Of a stretch of DNA of 64,000 bases, positions 34,671-46,593 are shown one piece after another (the first letter of the stretch is position 1; every line of letters begins with the position of its first letter). Origin of the DNA: Telopea speciosissima (lineage: Eukaryota > Streptophyta > Magnoliopsida > Proteales > Proteaceae); the NCBI RefSeq assembly GCF_018873765.1, contig NC_057916.1, positions 13,451,501-13,515,500 on the forward strand. The letters are read 5' to 3'. The notes under the pieces are model-generated. The model was not told the origin of the DNA. It ran no database searches and saw nothing but the letters and a program-made list of their open reading frames with translations. Position numbers and translations under genes: made by a program.

Positions 34671-37098
34671 TCAATCTGTAACTTGGGAAACCTCCTTCTC
34701 TAACATTGAAGTCCCCAGAAAATTCATCACCTGGAAATCCTTTGTATACTTCAATAACTGCACATAGTGTCACTATTAGTACCTGAATATAATGTACAAC
34801 AGAAATAATAGTACCTTTATACAGAGATCTCCAAAATACAGTGAATATACTTACTTGCTCCTCAGTCATCTTTCTAAAGCCTAATTTATTAGTCCAAATT
34901 GATTCGGCGTCCTCAGCAGCAGGTAGTACAAGATTTTCCACATTTAAGGAACATAACAAACTCTCTATACAAGCATACAATGCTTGGAAATAACCCTACA
35001 AGAACAGAGAAACTGTCTTAGCAAAAAGGATAACAAATATCACACAAGATACACATCTAGGTTTTCATCTTTACATTATTCTGCCCAGAAAATCTATGAT
35101 GCTGTCTTCATTAATATAAGGCCATAAGGAGGTCAGGGGGAAAAGCAAAATGCTGCTGCATTACATATGGCACAAAGAGAGGAGGAAACTGTTAGCCCCT
35201 GCAAGGACTTTCTGGATTGCTCATCGTATGCTTGTCATGTTAACCAATCAAAGGAATATATAAGACAGAAGCATGGCCATCCAGTTCTGATATACAAGAG
35301 TATTAACTGCTCATCATATGTATGTTCCGTGCACATAATTAATCAAAATAACGAAGGCAAGCAGTTCCACACAAGCCAGTATGACACTATGACTAAACCT
35401 GGATAAAAAACACCCAAGCAAAGTCCAGCCTCTGAAACTGTAAGGTTTCAAAATCTCCCGAATAAATTTATAATTGTGTTTTCAAATTGGTGGGAGAACG
35501 AAGGCGGTGGAAGTTGGACACATAGGACCAGGCATGCAATGGGACTTCACATAGTCCATTTCTTATATTGGAAGTGTTCCCTTCAGGAGAGATATCTATG
35601 AATCTAAGCAAGATTTCTATTCCTCTAAACCTTCCACTTAAAATTCGCAGAACCTAATCTTCTGACAAACTAAGTTCCAATCATGTGGAAATCCATCATT
35701 TCACCATAGATGGATGCAGTTCCATGCCAACAAATCAACTAACCATACATGAGAAAATTTTCTTGTTCCTTGCATGTTAATTGAGCACATTAAGATGTGC
35801 AAGTCTCCCTATTCCCAAGCTGGGGACCTCTTCATCCTGATTAGATCAAGCATCAAATAGTTTACAGTTTACACCGAGTTATAACCTTGCCCCTCAAGGA
35901 ACTTGTCAACCTATGACAACCATATGAAAAAGATGATTCTCCATGTCATCGCCATCATGAAGATCTAACTACAAATCAGTGCAAAATTGATCTATTCGTC
36001 TCATGGCAATCATAAAAACACACACACCCCCTTTCCTGCAGAATATATCTATTCTTTTATTCCTTTTTAGGCTCCGTTTGTTTCGGCGTAAAATTTTACC
36101 TGGAAAATTTTACTTGGTAAATTTTACTTTGTAAATGTAAAATTTTATATGTTGAAAAATTTTTCAATGCTTTTTTCCATAAAATACACAAACATTGGAA
36201 CACTTATCAACATGTAAAATTTTACATGTCAATTTTTTTGAAGTGAAAATTTTACGGTGAATCAAACAGAGCCAGTAAAATTTGAATACACACCTGAGGC
36301 CTTAGTCCTGATAGGTTTGCCCATGGCCTCAGGGAAACATAACCTGAAATTTAAAGGTTGGACTGGCTGGAGTAATACAGGATAAGCCTAATCCAAGTTG
36401 CAGAACTAGTTATGTGACTGATGCATGCTAATCAACCTGGAGAGAAATTTTCACAAATAATTACAGAACCATGCTTCATGGAATAGAACTAAGGTTAAGT
36501 GCACTGGATGGGCTAATGGGTAACTCCAGTGGATGATAAAAATATGGGACAGAATAAGATGACTTGGTTATTAACAAAATAAGACCAAATGACAGAACCA
36601 ATGCACAGAAATTTTCTGAGTTTAAAGCACTGATAATATTTTTTATTTTTATTTTAGGGGGGGACAAGAATGTTGGGATATGTATGTTCAGGTAGCAGTC
36701 AAATACTTTTAAGACATGGTCAGTCCAACTATTTGGGACAAGGATTGGGGGCACAGAGATGATTTAAGCAAACCACCGGTGGACAAAAGTACAACACCAA
36801 AGCCACAATTTCATAATCCTACCTTTCCTCGGTTTCCTCTACTTGTAGCTACCAGAGGAAGTTCTGCAACCTTTTGACCGAATATTCTGAGAATTCCAGC
36901 AGATACAACTATTGACCTGCAAGTGTCAAACACACAAGCAACCATAGTATCAGATCAGTAACATTACAGTAAAATGAAAACAATTAACAATACACAATAT
37001 AATCCAACAAGAAAAAACTTTATTTCAGGGAAGCAACTTACTCTACACAGAGAATGACACAGTACATGCCCCCAAATTCTTGCCCAGCTATGTTTCTC
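34671..37098 (-). CDS. PHD-finger/GNAT acyltransferase (IDM1-like), C-terminal four exons only
   Basis: Exons on the minus strand: 37042-37098, 36823-36916, 34855-34995, 34671-34757 (stop TGA). They join in frame to about 126 residues: GQEFGGMYCVILCVE, then SIVVSAGILRIFG, AELPLVATS, GYFQALYACIESLL, NLVLPAAEDAESIW, TNKLGFRKM and GTSMLEKEV near the end. These are the acetyl-CoA-binding core and C-terminus of plant nuclear acyl-CoA N-acyltransferases that carry PHD fingers upstream (IDM1 acetylates histone H3 to guide DNA demethylation; that role is inferred from family only). The PHD, Tify/JAS-like and N-terminal parts are missing: 119 bp upstream of the first visible exon a retrotransposon block starts, and no earlier exon is found to 64000. 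Either a pseudogene cut by a deletion, or a gene with a very long intron running off the window. Confidence 0.85.
36070..36273. mobile_element. MITE with ggctccgtttg / caaacagagcc ends
   Basis: The termini ggctccgtttgtttcgg and (reverse complement) ggctctgtttgattcac are inverted, and gtaaaattttac motifs recur through both arms (204 bp). It is typical of small plant MITEs. I could not confirm a target-site duplication. It lies in the intron between exons 36823-36916 and 34855-34995 of the acyltransferase gene. Confidence 0.75.
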
Positions 37099-37216
37099 CT
37101 GAAAAAATATACAATAAATAGAGAAGATGTAATAAATCGGTACGACTCCTTGACACAAAGGAGGAAAAGCAAGTCCAGTAGCACATGCCAGACAGCATAG
37201 GCACACAGGCAAGCAC

Positions 37217-37755
37217 AGGTAAACTCATTTGGACTAATGACAATCAATTAAGAGTTAAGACTAATCAAAAGCATCGCAAAGGCATTCGAACTTGAACATT
37301 CAAAGTGTTGAAGCATTCAAGTTCACTTCCATCTCTAGCTAATTATATTCACTTAACATTGAAGCTTCAAAGTGGAAGTTAGCTACACATTCACTAAGGT
37401 TGAGGTAATCCTTACTTAGTAAAGTTCTCTTTATTATATGTTGTGAGTCCTCTTGCTCGAAATCAAGAGTAGTTAAATGTGTTGAGTCCTCTTGCTCGTC
37501 AATCAAAAATAGTTGGTGGTGTGAGTCCTCTTGCTCCTAATCAAGAGTTGTATGAGTTCTCTTGCTCATTCTCAAGATTCTTTTTAGTGGAATTCTCTCT
37601 AAGGTGAGAGGAGTGGACGTAGGCATAATTGGCCGAACCACTATAAAACGATTATGTTACTTTCGCAATTTATTTGCTTTATTTTATCAATTGTTTTATT
37701 TTCGCACTATTTCCACTAGCTTCACCTATTCACCCCCCCTCTAGGTGAATTTACA
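37217..37755 (+). repeat. Truncated 5' LTR of the Sirevirus-like element
   Basis: Matches 43752-44340 of the 3' LTR. The first ~720 bp of the LTR, including the TATAAATA box (43745-43752 in the 3' copy), are absent. It includes three to four copies of a gagtcctcttgctc(n) unit, one fewer than the 3' LTR. Apart from that and a 12-bp difference the two copies are nearly identical. Confidence 0.9.
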
Positions 37756-37817
37756 TTTGGTATCAGAGCGGGAGCTCAAGACCGTGATTGTTCTCAATCC
37801 AACTAAGAGTAAAGACC

Positions 37818-39707
37818 ATGGGATCCTCTTTCAATCGTAAGGTTGAAGGATACAATATTACCCGACCACCCTTCTTTGAAGGTGAAGGATTTTCCTATTG
37901 GAAGAATCGCTTCAAGAACTTCGTTTGTGCCAACAATATCGATGCATGGGAAGTCATCGAAAATTGACCAAATACCATAGATAAGCCCAAAGAAGAATGG
38001 ACCCCTGCTGAAAAAGGAAAGATGCAACTCAACTTTGTAGCTATAAGCTATATTTAATGTGTTCTAGTAGAAAAGGAGTACAATAGAACTTGCATGTGTG
38101 ACTCCGCAAAGGAGATGTTTGACAAGTTAGTTGTTACCTATGAAGGTACATCTGAAGTCAAACAATCTAAAATCGATATGCTTGCAAACGAGTATGAATT
38201 GTTTAAAATGAAAAATGATGAAGACATCTATGCAATGTTTACTCGTTTTACTAATATTGTGAACAAGCTGAAGGGTTTAGGGAAAGTTTATTCTAATGGA
38301 GAAAATGTCCGAAAGATATTGAGATCTCTTTCAAAAGAATGGAGACCCAAGACTACAGCAATCAAAGAGTCCAAAAACATAGACAAGCTAAGTCTAGATG
38401 AGCTTTTGGGATCTCTACAAACTCATGAAATGGAGCTTAAACTTGACACCAAGGAAGATGAGCCTAAGGAACCAAAGAAGAAAGTTGTGGCTTTCAAATC
38501 TTATGAAATAAGTGACGATGAAGAAGAGCTTTCGGAGGACGAAATTGCATATCTTACCAAAAAGTTCTCAAGGTTCCTAAAGAATAAAGGCAAGACCTCA
38601 TTCAACAAAAGGAGGTTCTCAAAAGTTCAAAAAGGTAAGAGTCTTTCAAAAGATGCCACTGACTCCCTCTTCCAAAGATAATATTTGTTATGAGTGTAAG
38701 AAAACAGGACATTTTAGGGAAGATTGTCCCAAAATGAAGAAGTACAAAAAGGCCTACAAAGCCGAACACACTCTTGATTCAAGCGATGAAGAAGAAGATG
38801 ATGAAGTATCTCAAGATGAAGAAGAACAAACCAATCTCGCACTCATGGCTACTGAAGACGAAGAATCTCAAAATGAGGTAACCCACACTTCTCCATCTCA
38901 TAAAGATAAAGATTTTTGGAGCTAGAAAAGGCTTTTGAAGATCTCTATCAAAATAGTTTGGAACTAGCAACCACCAAAAAGAATCTCTTGAATGAGATCA
39001 ACACTCTTAAAGACCAAAGCACATTCTTAACTTCTCAAGTGAACAACTTAGAAAAAGAAAAGGAGAAATTGTGTAAAGCCCTAGAGTCATTCACAAATGG
39101 TAAGAAAACACTTGATATTCTACTTAGAAATGCCTCCAAAACACCTTTCAACAAAGAAGGGGTAGGCTATGATGTGAATAAGAGTTCAAATCAAACCAAA
39201 GAGGCAAGTTCAAGTAAAATAGCAAGTAAGAAGGTAAAGAAGAATAAGTATTGCAACTATTGCAAAAAGAGAGGACACTCTATTGAGGAATACTACATTA
39301 GAAAGAAAAGTTCTCAATCCAAGAACACCAATCTCAATAGGAAGACCTCAAATATTCCTCAAGTGGTTGTTTGTAATAATTGCAATAAGAAAGGACATAC
39401 CATTTGGGAATGTCGTCACATGGACCAATCTTTCTTTCATCCTAAAAGACCCTATAATGGTCAAAATAGGAGAAGTTATCCTAATAGGCAAAGCTCAACT
39501 AGAACCCCACCAAAAGAACAAAGACCACCTAAGAACCAAGGAGCCTATAAAGCACCTCAAAGCCAAAGACTTTGGAAACCTCAATCATATACAAATTGGT
39601 ATGAAAACCAAAAGAGAAATGGTAACCAAATGGTTTGGAAACCAAGAGGAATGTATGATACTAACAATTATGGACCCAACTCTCAATGGGGACCAAAATT
39701 TTATTGA
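37818..39707 (+). pseudogene. gag of the Sirevirus-like element
   Basis: Starts MGSSFNRKVEGYNITRPPFF with the FEGEGFSYWKNRF matrix-like signature. It is broken by a TGA (about 37966) and a TAA (about 38055), then continues from 38094. Zinc knuckles: CYECKKTGHFREDC (about 38687), a degenerate CNYCKKRGHSIEEYY that lost its last Cys (39253), and CNNCNKKGHTIWEC (39371). An acidic stretch and a coiled-coil-like region (ELEKAFEDLYQNSLEL onward) follow. Frame changes near 38660 and 38920. Confidence 0.88.
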
Positions 39708-39731
39708 GTATCTCTTGTTTTGTAGAGCAAG

Positions 39732-42700
39732 ATGGAATGGTACATTGACATTGGCTGCTCAAAACATATGACTTCCAACCCAAAGTTGTTCTCCGAGCTC
39801 AAGAAGCAAAAAGGAGGATGGGTATCCTTTGGAGACAACAGCAAAGGTAGAATCATCGAAAATGGATCAATCAAGTTTGGAGGTATAATGATTTCTAACG
39901 TTAGTCTAGTTGATAACCTTAAGTACAATTTACTTAGTGTAAGTCAACTATGCAACATTGGATATTATGTAAATTTTAATGCCTCTAAATGTGAGATCAA
40001 GGATTCAAAAGATAATGTGATTCTTGAGGGATGTAAGAAGAATAATGTGTACACTTGCATATTTAGTGTAAATTCTGTTGATACATGCCTTATTTCTATA
40101 TCTGATGATGTTATTTTATGGCATAGGAAGTTGGGACACATTAATTCTAAGACTATTAGATCCCTATCCTCGAAAAATTTGGTGAGAAACCTACCTAAGT
40201 TGAACTTTGATAAGCAACACACATGTGGAGCATGTCAAAGAAGTAAACTTACAAAGGTATCTCATAAGGCTATAAATTCTGTTGCTACATCAAGACCTTT
40301 GCAACTACTTCACCTTGATTTGTTTGGACTTATCCAAACCACAAGCCTAGGAGGTAAGAAGTATACATTTGTAATTGTAGATGACTACTCTCGTTTCACC
40401 TGGACCTTCTTTCTCCAGCATAAAAATGATGCTTTTGAAAAATTTGTGTGTCTTTGTAAGAGAGTACAAAATCAGAAGGGTTACATGATTACCTCTATCA
40501 AAAGTGATCATGGCGGTGAATTTGACAATATAGACGAATTTGGGGAGTTTTGTAGAAAACAAGGTATAACTCATAATTTTTTGACTCCTAGAACACCACA
40601 ATCTAATGGTGTGGTTGAAAGGAAGAATAGAACTATCCAAGAAACGGCTAGGACAATGCTCAATGAGTACTCCTTGCCTAAGTATTTTTTGGCCGAAGCT
40701 GTTCACACAGCATGTTATGTGTTAAACCGGGTTTTGATAAGACCTATTTTGTTAAAGACCCCCTATGAACTTTTCCATAATAAGCTTCCTAAAGTTGATT
40801 ACTTTAAAGTGTTTGGTTGTGCTTGTTTTATTCTTAACACTAAGGACAACTTAGGAAAGTTTGAGGAAAAGGCCGATGATGGTATTTTTCTAGGCTACTC
40901 CACAAATAGTAGAGTTTATAGAGTCTTTAATAAAAGAACACTAGTTGTGGAAGAATCTATGAATGCTAAATTTGATGAATCTATAGCAAAAGAAAAATAT
41001 AAAGACCTAGAAGAAGATGATGAGGATGAAGTACTTGAAATTAGGAAGAGAGTTGAAAAAGTCACTCTAGATGAACCTAATGATCAAGTACATCAACTTC
41101 CCAAAGAAATTAGAACTATTAAAGACCACCCTCTTGATCTTGTCATTGGAAATCTTGATAAAGGTATACAAACTAGGAGTAAAATCCAAAATGTTTGTTC
41201 CAATGTGGCCTTCATTTCTACCATCGAACCCAAGAATATCAAAGAAGCATTTTTGGATAGTAATTGGATAATTGCTATGCAAGAAGAGCTCAATCAATTT
41301 GAAAGAAATCAAGTTTGGGACTTAGTGCCAAGACCATCTAACACCAAAATTATTGGAACTAGATGGGTATTTAGAAATAAACTTGATGAAGATGGTAATA
41401 TTATTAGAAACAAGGCTAGACTGGTTGCCCAAGGCTATAACCAACAGGAAGGTATTGACTTTGATGAGACATATGCACCTATAGCAAGACTAGAATCTAT
41501 TAGAATGTTGCTTGCGTTTGCTTGTCATAAGAATTTCAGGTTACATCAAATGGACGTGAAGAGTGCATTTCTAAATGGCTTCATCAATGAAGAAGTACAC
41601 GTCATTCAACCACCTAGATTCGAAGACCCAAAGCATCCTGACTATGTCTACAAATTGAAGAAAGCTGTCTATGGCTTGAAACAAGCTCCTAGAGCATGGT
41701 ACGACAGGCTGAGTAAGTTCCTAATAGATGATGGTTTTACTATGGGTAAGATAGATACTACTCTCTTTGTGAAACATAGAAATAAAGATCTAATCCTAGT
41801 TCAAATTTATGTAGATGACATCATTTTTGGCTCTACCAATGAATCTCTATGACTTGATTTTAGTAAGAGTATGAGTAGTGAATTTGACATGAGTCTTATG
41901 GGTAAATTGAATTTCTTTTTACAACTTCAAATAAAATAGACAACTAATGGGATTTTCATCAGTCAAACCAAGTATCTTAAAGAACTGTTAAAGAAGTTTG
42001 ACATCAATGGACAGAAGTCATCCAGTACTCCAATGAGCACACCTGTAACTCTGTCCAAGGATGAAGATGGAATCCCAGTTGACCCAACTAAGTATAGAGG
42101 CATGATAGGTAGCTTACTCTACCTAACGGCTAGTAGACTGGACATTATGTTTAGTGTTTGTGTTTGTGCTAGGTTTCAAGCCCAACCTATGCAATCTCAT
42201 TTGAGTACTGTAAAGAGAATCTTTAAGTATTTAAAAGGAACTCCAAACATTGGCTTATGGTACCCTATGGACAATGACTTTAACCTTATTAGCTTCTCTG
42301 ACGCCGACTTTGCCGGGTGTCATGTTGATTGGAAGAGTACAAGTGGTACTTGTCACTTTCTTGGATCATGCTTAGTTTCGTGGTTTAGTAAGAAGCAAAA
42401 TTCAGTCGCTCTATCTACCACCGAAGCTGAATACATCACCGCTGGACGATGTTGTGCACAAGTGTTATGGATGAGGCAAACTCTCCAAGACTATGGAGTT
42501 AAGTTTGACACTTCCTCAATCTAATGTGATAACACCAGTGCTATTAATCTCAACAAAAATCCGATTTTACACTCTCGAGTTAAACATATTGATATCCGTC
42601 ATCACTTCTTACGTGATACTGCTCAAAGAGGTGAAATTCATCTTGATTATATTGAGACCGAAAAGCAACTTGCAGATATCTTCACCAAACCCTTGAGTTA
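39732..42700 (+). pseudogene. pol polyprotein of the Sirevirus-like element (PR-INT-RT-RNase H)
   Basis: A 706-codon frame (39732-41852) holds protease (WYIDIGCSKHMT at the start, Ile for the usual Ser), integrase (HRKLGH and CGAC finger; catalytic D, D, E in LHLDLFG, KSDHGGEF and VVERKNR) and reverse transcriptase (RARLVAQGYNQ-type core, YVDDIIFGS near its end). A stop follows GSTNESL at 41850. RNase H continues in frame from 42033 (SDADFAGCHVD, LSTTEAEY) to a stop at 42524, and its tail (HIDIRHHFLRD, LADIFTKPL) extends to 42700 past that stop. So the element has only a few inactivating changes in pol. Confidence 0.93.
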
Positions 42701-43033
42701 AGAGAGGTTCTGCTCTCTTAGAAGAGACCTAGGGTTATGCAATCCTTTTGATTAAAGTGTGGTTGTTCATGAATTGAAAGTACATTTTGCTTGAAAAATG
42801 AATTTTATTTCCTCCCTTGTCTCTTTTTTATAATGCCAAAGGGGGAGAGAAATTGGGTTTTGAATTTGAATGTGGATTTATGTTTGACTATGTTTTGCTA
42901 ATGCTATGTAAACCTTTTCATTTCAATTAAGTTAATGCAAGTCTTTCATTAATACAAATTGTGTTTCTTGATACTATCTTGATTTTATAATATTTGGTAC
43001 TAAGTTATTTGTCATCATCAAAAAGGGGGAGAT

Positions 43034-44340
43034 TGTTGGGGTAAAATCCACACATCACTTTATATGGTTTTGATGATAACAAATAAGTTAGTTGAACTAA
43101 CTTGTGTTTTACTGTATAGAGACCTTACAAGAAATAAGCATCAAGTAGGGGGGAGCTTTCACAACATTATTGAACCTAGACAAAGTATCAAAGTATGGTG
43201 TGAAGAAAAAGACTGAGAGAAGGACTATGTTCAAAAACCATGATCAAGCATCTCAAATACAAGAGTTTTTATAAGCATGTGTTCAATGTTTTTTTGTATT
43301 AAGATGTAGTTAAAGTTTAAGTCCATTTGTAATGCACACACTCGCGCTTGCATACATGTAGAGTGACCCTAGGAGTTGTTTTTACATGGACCTAACCTAA
43401 GCTAATGGCCCCACACTTGTCCAAACATGGACTTAGCCATTTTCAGCAAAATCAGCTGATCCGGCATGCCGAATCCATCTTGACCTGTTTGTTTGCAATC
43501 TCAGGGTTTGCTCATAGAGAGCAACCGGAATGTGCTACATCTGATCCGGCATACCGAATTGAGAATCCGGCATACCGAGTCAGATCCAGCATACCGAATT
43601 GCAAAATGTCTGTTGGGAATTAGCCGTTTAACAACGGATAAATTCCATGATCTGGCATACCGAATTGGAAAACGGCATACCGGATTAGGACTGAATTATA
43701 TCCTAAAATGGCAATGAACCTTAGATGCTTTGAGCACCTTTGCCTATAAATAGGTAAACTCATTTGGACTAATGACAATCAATTAAGACTAATCAAAAGC
43801 ATCGCAAAGGCATTCGAACTTGAACATTCAAAGTGTTGAAGCATTCATTCATCAAAGCATTCAAGTTCACTTCCCTCTCTAGCTAATTATATTCACTTAG
43901 CATTGAAGCTTCAAAGTGGAAGTTAGCTACACATTCACTAAGGTTGAGGTAATCCTTACTTAGTAAAGTTCTCTTTATTATATGTTGTGAGTCCTCTTGC
44001 TCGAAATAAAGAGTAGTTAAATATGTTGTGAGTCCTCTTGCTCAAATCAAGAGTAGTTAAATGTGTTGAGTCCTCTTGCTCGTCAATCAAGAGTAGTTGG
44101 TGGTGTGAGTCCTCTTGCTCCTAATCAAGAGTTGTACGAGTTCTCTTGCTCATTCTCAAGAATCTTTTTAGTGGAATTCTCTCTAAGGTAAGAGGAGTGG
44201 ACGTAGGCATAATTGGTCGAACCACTATAAACGATTGTGTTACTTTCGCAATTTATTTGCTTTGTTTTATCAATTGTTTTATTTTCGCACTATTTCCACT
44301 AGCTTCACCTATTCACCCCCCCCCTCTAGGTGAATTTACA
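43034..44340 (+). repeat. 3' LTR of the Sirevirus-like element
   Basis: Begins TGTTGGGGTAAAATCC right after the polypurine tract aaaagggggagat and ends AGGTGAATTTACA. U3 carries six copies of a ccggcataccg-type near-palindrome (43461-43683) and a TATAAATA box at 43745. R/U5 carries tandem gagtcctcttgctc units (43985-44160). Confidence 0.92.
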
Positions 44341-45848
44341 GGATGACTTTTATAAGTGGAAATGCATATCATTCGGACTCACCAACACCCCTAGCACATT
44401 TATGAGACTGATGACTCAGGTACTACGCCCCTTCATTGGCAAGTTTTTGGTTCTCTATTTCGATGATATCTTAAATCTTACCATCTTGATCATTTGTGAC
44501 ATGTGATGAGACTACCATGGCCTGAAAAACTCTATATCAAATTGAAGAAGTGCTCCTTTATGCTGCCCAAGTCGATCTTCCTTGGATTTATAGTGTCATC
44601 GAATGGTGTCGAGACTAATCCAAAAAAGGTTTGAAGCATTATTGACTGGCCTATTCCGCAGGCACTAACAGAGGTGGAAAGCCTCCATGGATTGGCATCT
44701 TTTTATCGACGTTTCATGCAGCACCAACATGGCACCTATCACTGACTGCATGAAATACAAGGGCAAGTTCGAGTGGACACACAACCACCAAAGCCTTCAC
44801 ACATATCAAACAGCAAAGGACAGCGGCACTACTGGTACCTGATTTTGATAAGTGTTTGAGGTGGCTACAGACACTTCTAACATCAGCATCAGTGGTGTTC
44901 TCAGGCAGGGAGGTCACTCTATAGCCTTCTAAAGTGAGAAACTTAACAACGCCAAGAAGCACTATTCAATGTATGATTTGAAACTATATGCAGTGGTACA
45001 AGTGTTAAAACACCGGATGGGTGGCATATTTGCAAGAATTCATCTTCGCCTTGAAGTCTAAAGACAGGAAAATAGAATATTGTGGCCGACGTATTGAGCA
45101 GAAAGGTATTGAACTTACATACACTTTCAGCACAAGCCATGAGTATTGATCACTTCAAATCTGAGTACCCTATGGACCCAGATTTCTCTACTATATATGA
45201 TATAGATCGAAGCATGAAGAAGACCAAAAAAAAAAAGAGTTACAGTTCATGCAAACAGTACCACGAGGCACTGTTCACATGCCACTGTTCATGCGAACAG
45301 TAATTTGGGGCTGATATGGACTGCTAGCTTAGAGAGTTGATTTTTGGTTTTATTTTTATTATTAGACATTTATTTAGTTTCCTATTTGAGGTGTAATCCT
45401 AATTGGGAATCCTAGTTCTACTTTGAGTCCTGTTTTAAGTCTATTTCCTTCGTTATTTCACCTTCCTAGTCAGTTTAGGTTACCATATTCGTTAAGGATT
45501 GGATTAGGCCTTTCCTTTTTAGAGTAGGAGTCTATTTTTGAGTCTTTTATATAAGGTTATAAAAGGGGGGGGGCAAACATTGAAGACGAATTTTGTTAAT
45601 GAAAAGGCTTTTTGCAGCTCTCTTCCATTGAAGATTTGTCTTGTGTTTGATCAAGGCTAGTGGGATCGGTGTTTGATCCGATTGACACCTTGCGGTGGGA
45701 AGCCCGAGTGGTTCTTTTGAAGGTCTCCTTCAAGTTCTTTGAAGATCTCCTTCAAGTTCTAGCTAAAGATTTGATTTTTATTCAAGTTTCTCAATCAAAC
45801 AACCTGCTGCCAAGGGAATTTTGCAACAACAATGAGTTTGACTCATCC

Positions 45849-46063
45849 TGTTAGGAGTAAGGGGGAGCCGTGAATAGGGAGCTAGCGTCAGCTTCTATTC
45901 ACGACTCCTCTAATGAGGGGTATTTTTGTCTGTTGTTTTTTATGATTTACCCTATTTAATATATGGTTTTGGGAGCAGTCATTTCTAACGACTGCAGTCC
46001 CAATTGTACAGTTCCTCTTTCTCCTTCTCCTCTCTTCTTTCTTCTTCTTCACTAAATCTAATA
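45849..46063 (+). repeat. 5' LTR of the nested copia element
   Basis: 215 bp, ends directly before TGGTATCAGAGC. Matches the 3' LTR with a handful of single-base and small indel differences, including one extra cttctt unit in the 3' copy. A poly-pyrimidine tract (ctccttctcctctcttctttc) lies near its end. Confidence 0.95.
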
Positions 46064-46593
46064 TGGTATCAGAGCAGGGACTGTAGGAGTCGATCATTCA
46101 TCCTTAATCCTGTCTCTGTTCCTGCGTTTTGATTTGAATAAGCTTGCGGTTTTGAAGACTTGAAGGTTTGGGACTTCTCGTGCTCTTATCTTAAAGGGGA
46201 TGCAAGTTTGGTGGTTTTATTTGAGACTAGTTCATGACTATACAAAAGAACTAGGTCTCGGTTTTGTGGAGTTATTTTTTGGTATTTGCCAAGGTGGAGA
46301 TCGATACAGGTTTTGTGGTTTTATTTTTTGGTGGTGATTGCTTGTCCAAGGTGGAGATCGATTCAGGTTTTGTGGTTTTTATTTATTGGTTGTGATTGAT
46401 TGAAGATCATATCACCTTGCTGTCCTACAGTTACAGAACTGTTTGTAATTTTTATTGGTTGTGATTGATTGAAGATCATATCACCTTGCTGTCCTACAGT
46501 TACAGAACTGTTGTAATTTGAGGAGTGTTTGCTGTCCATCAGTTTCACTCTATCCGAGGGTTCTCTGTGAAGATTCAAGGTGTTTAGTGAAGC

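Larger units (their letters stand above)
37217..44340 (+). mobile_element. Sirevirus-like Ty1/copia retrotransposon, 5' LTR truncated
   Basis: Order: truncated LTR (37217-37755), primer-binding site TGGTATCAGAGC (37758-37769), gag (37818-39707), pol (39732-42700), two polypurine tracts (aaagggggaga near 42838 and at 43021), full 3' LTR (43034-44340, 1.3 kb). The long LTR, repeated polypurine tract, zinc-knuckle-rich gag and YVDDIIFGSTNE in reverse transcriptase are features of the Sirevirus/SIRE-Maximus lineage. gag has at least two stops and pol has stops at the end of RT and within RNase H, so it cannot act on its own. No target-site duplication exists because the left 0.7 kb of the 5' LTR and its flank are gone; the right end abuts gypsy sequence directly. 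Confidence 0.93.

Noticed and set aside
38916..39707. Independent host zinc-knuckle gene
   Set aside because: Frame and motifs continue the Sirevirus gag directly into pol.
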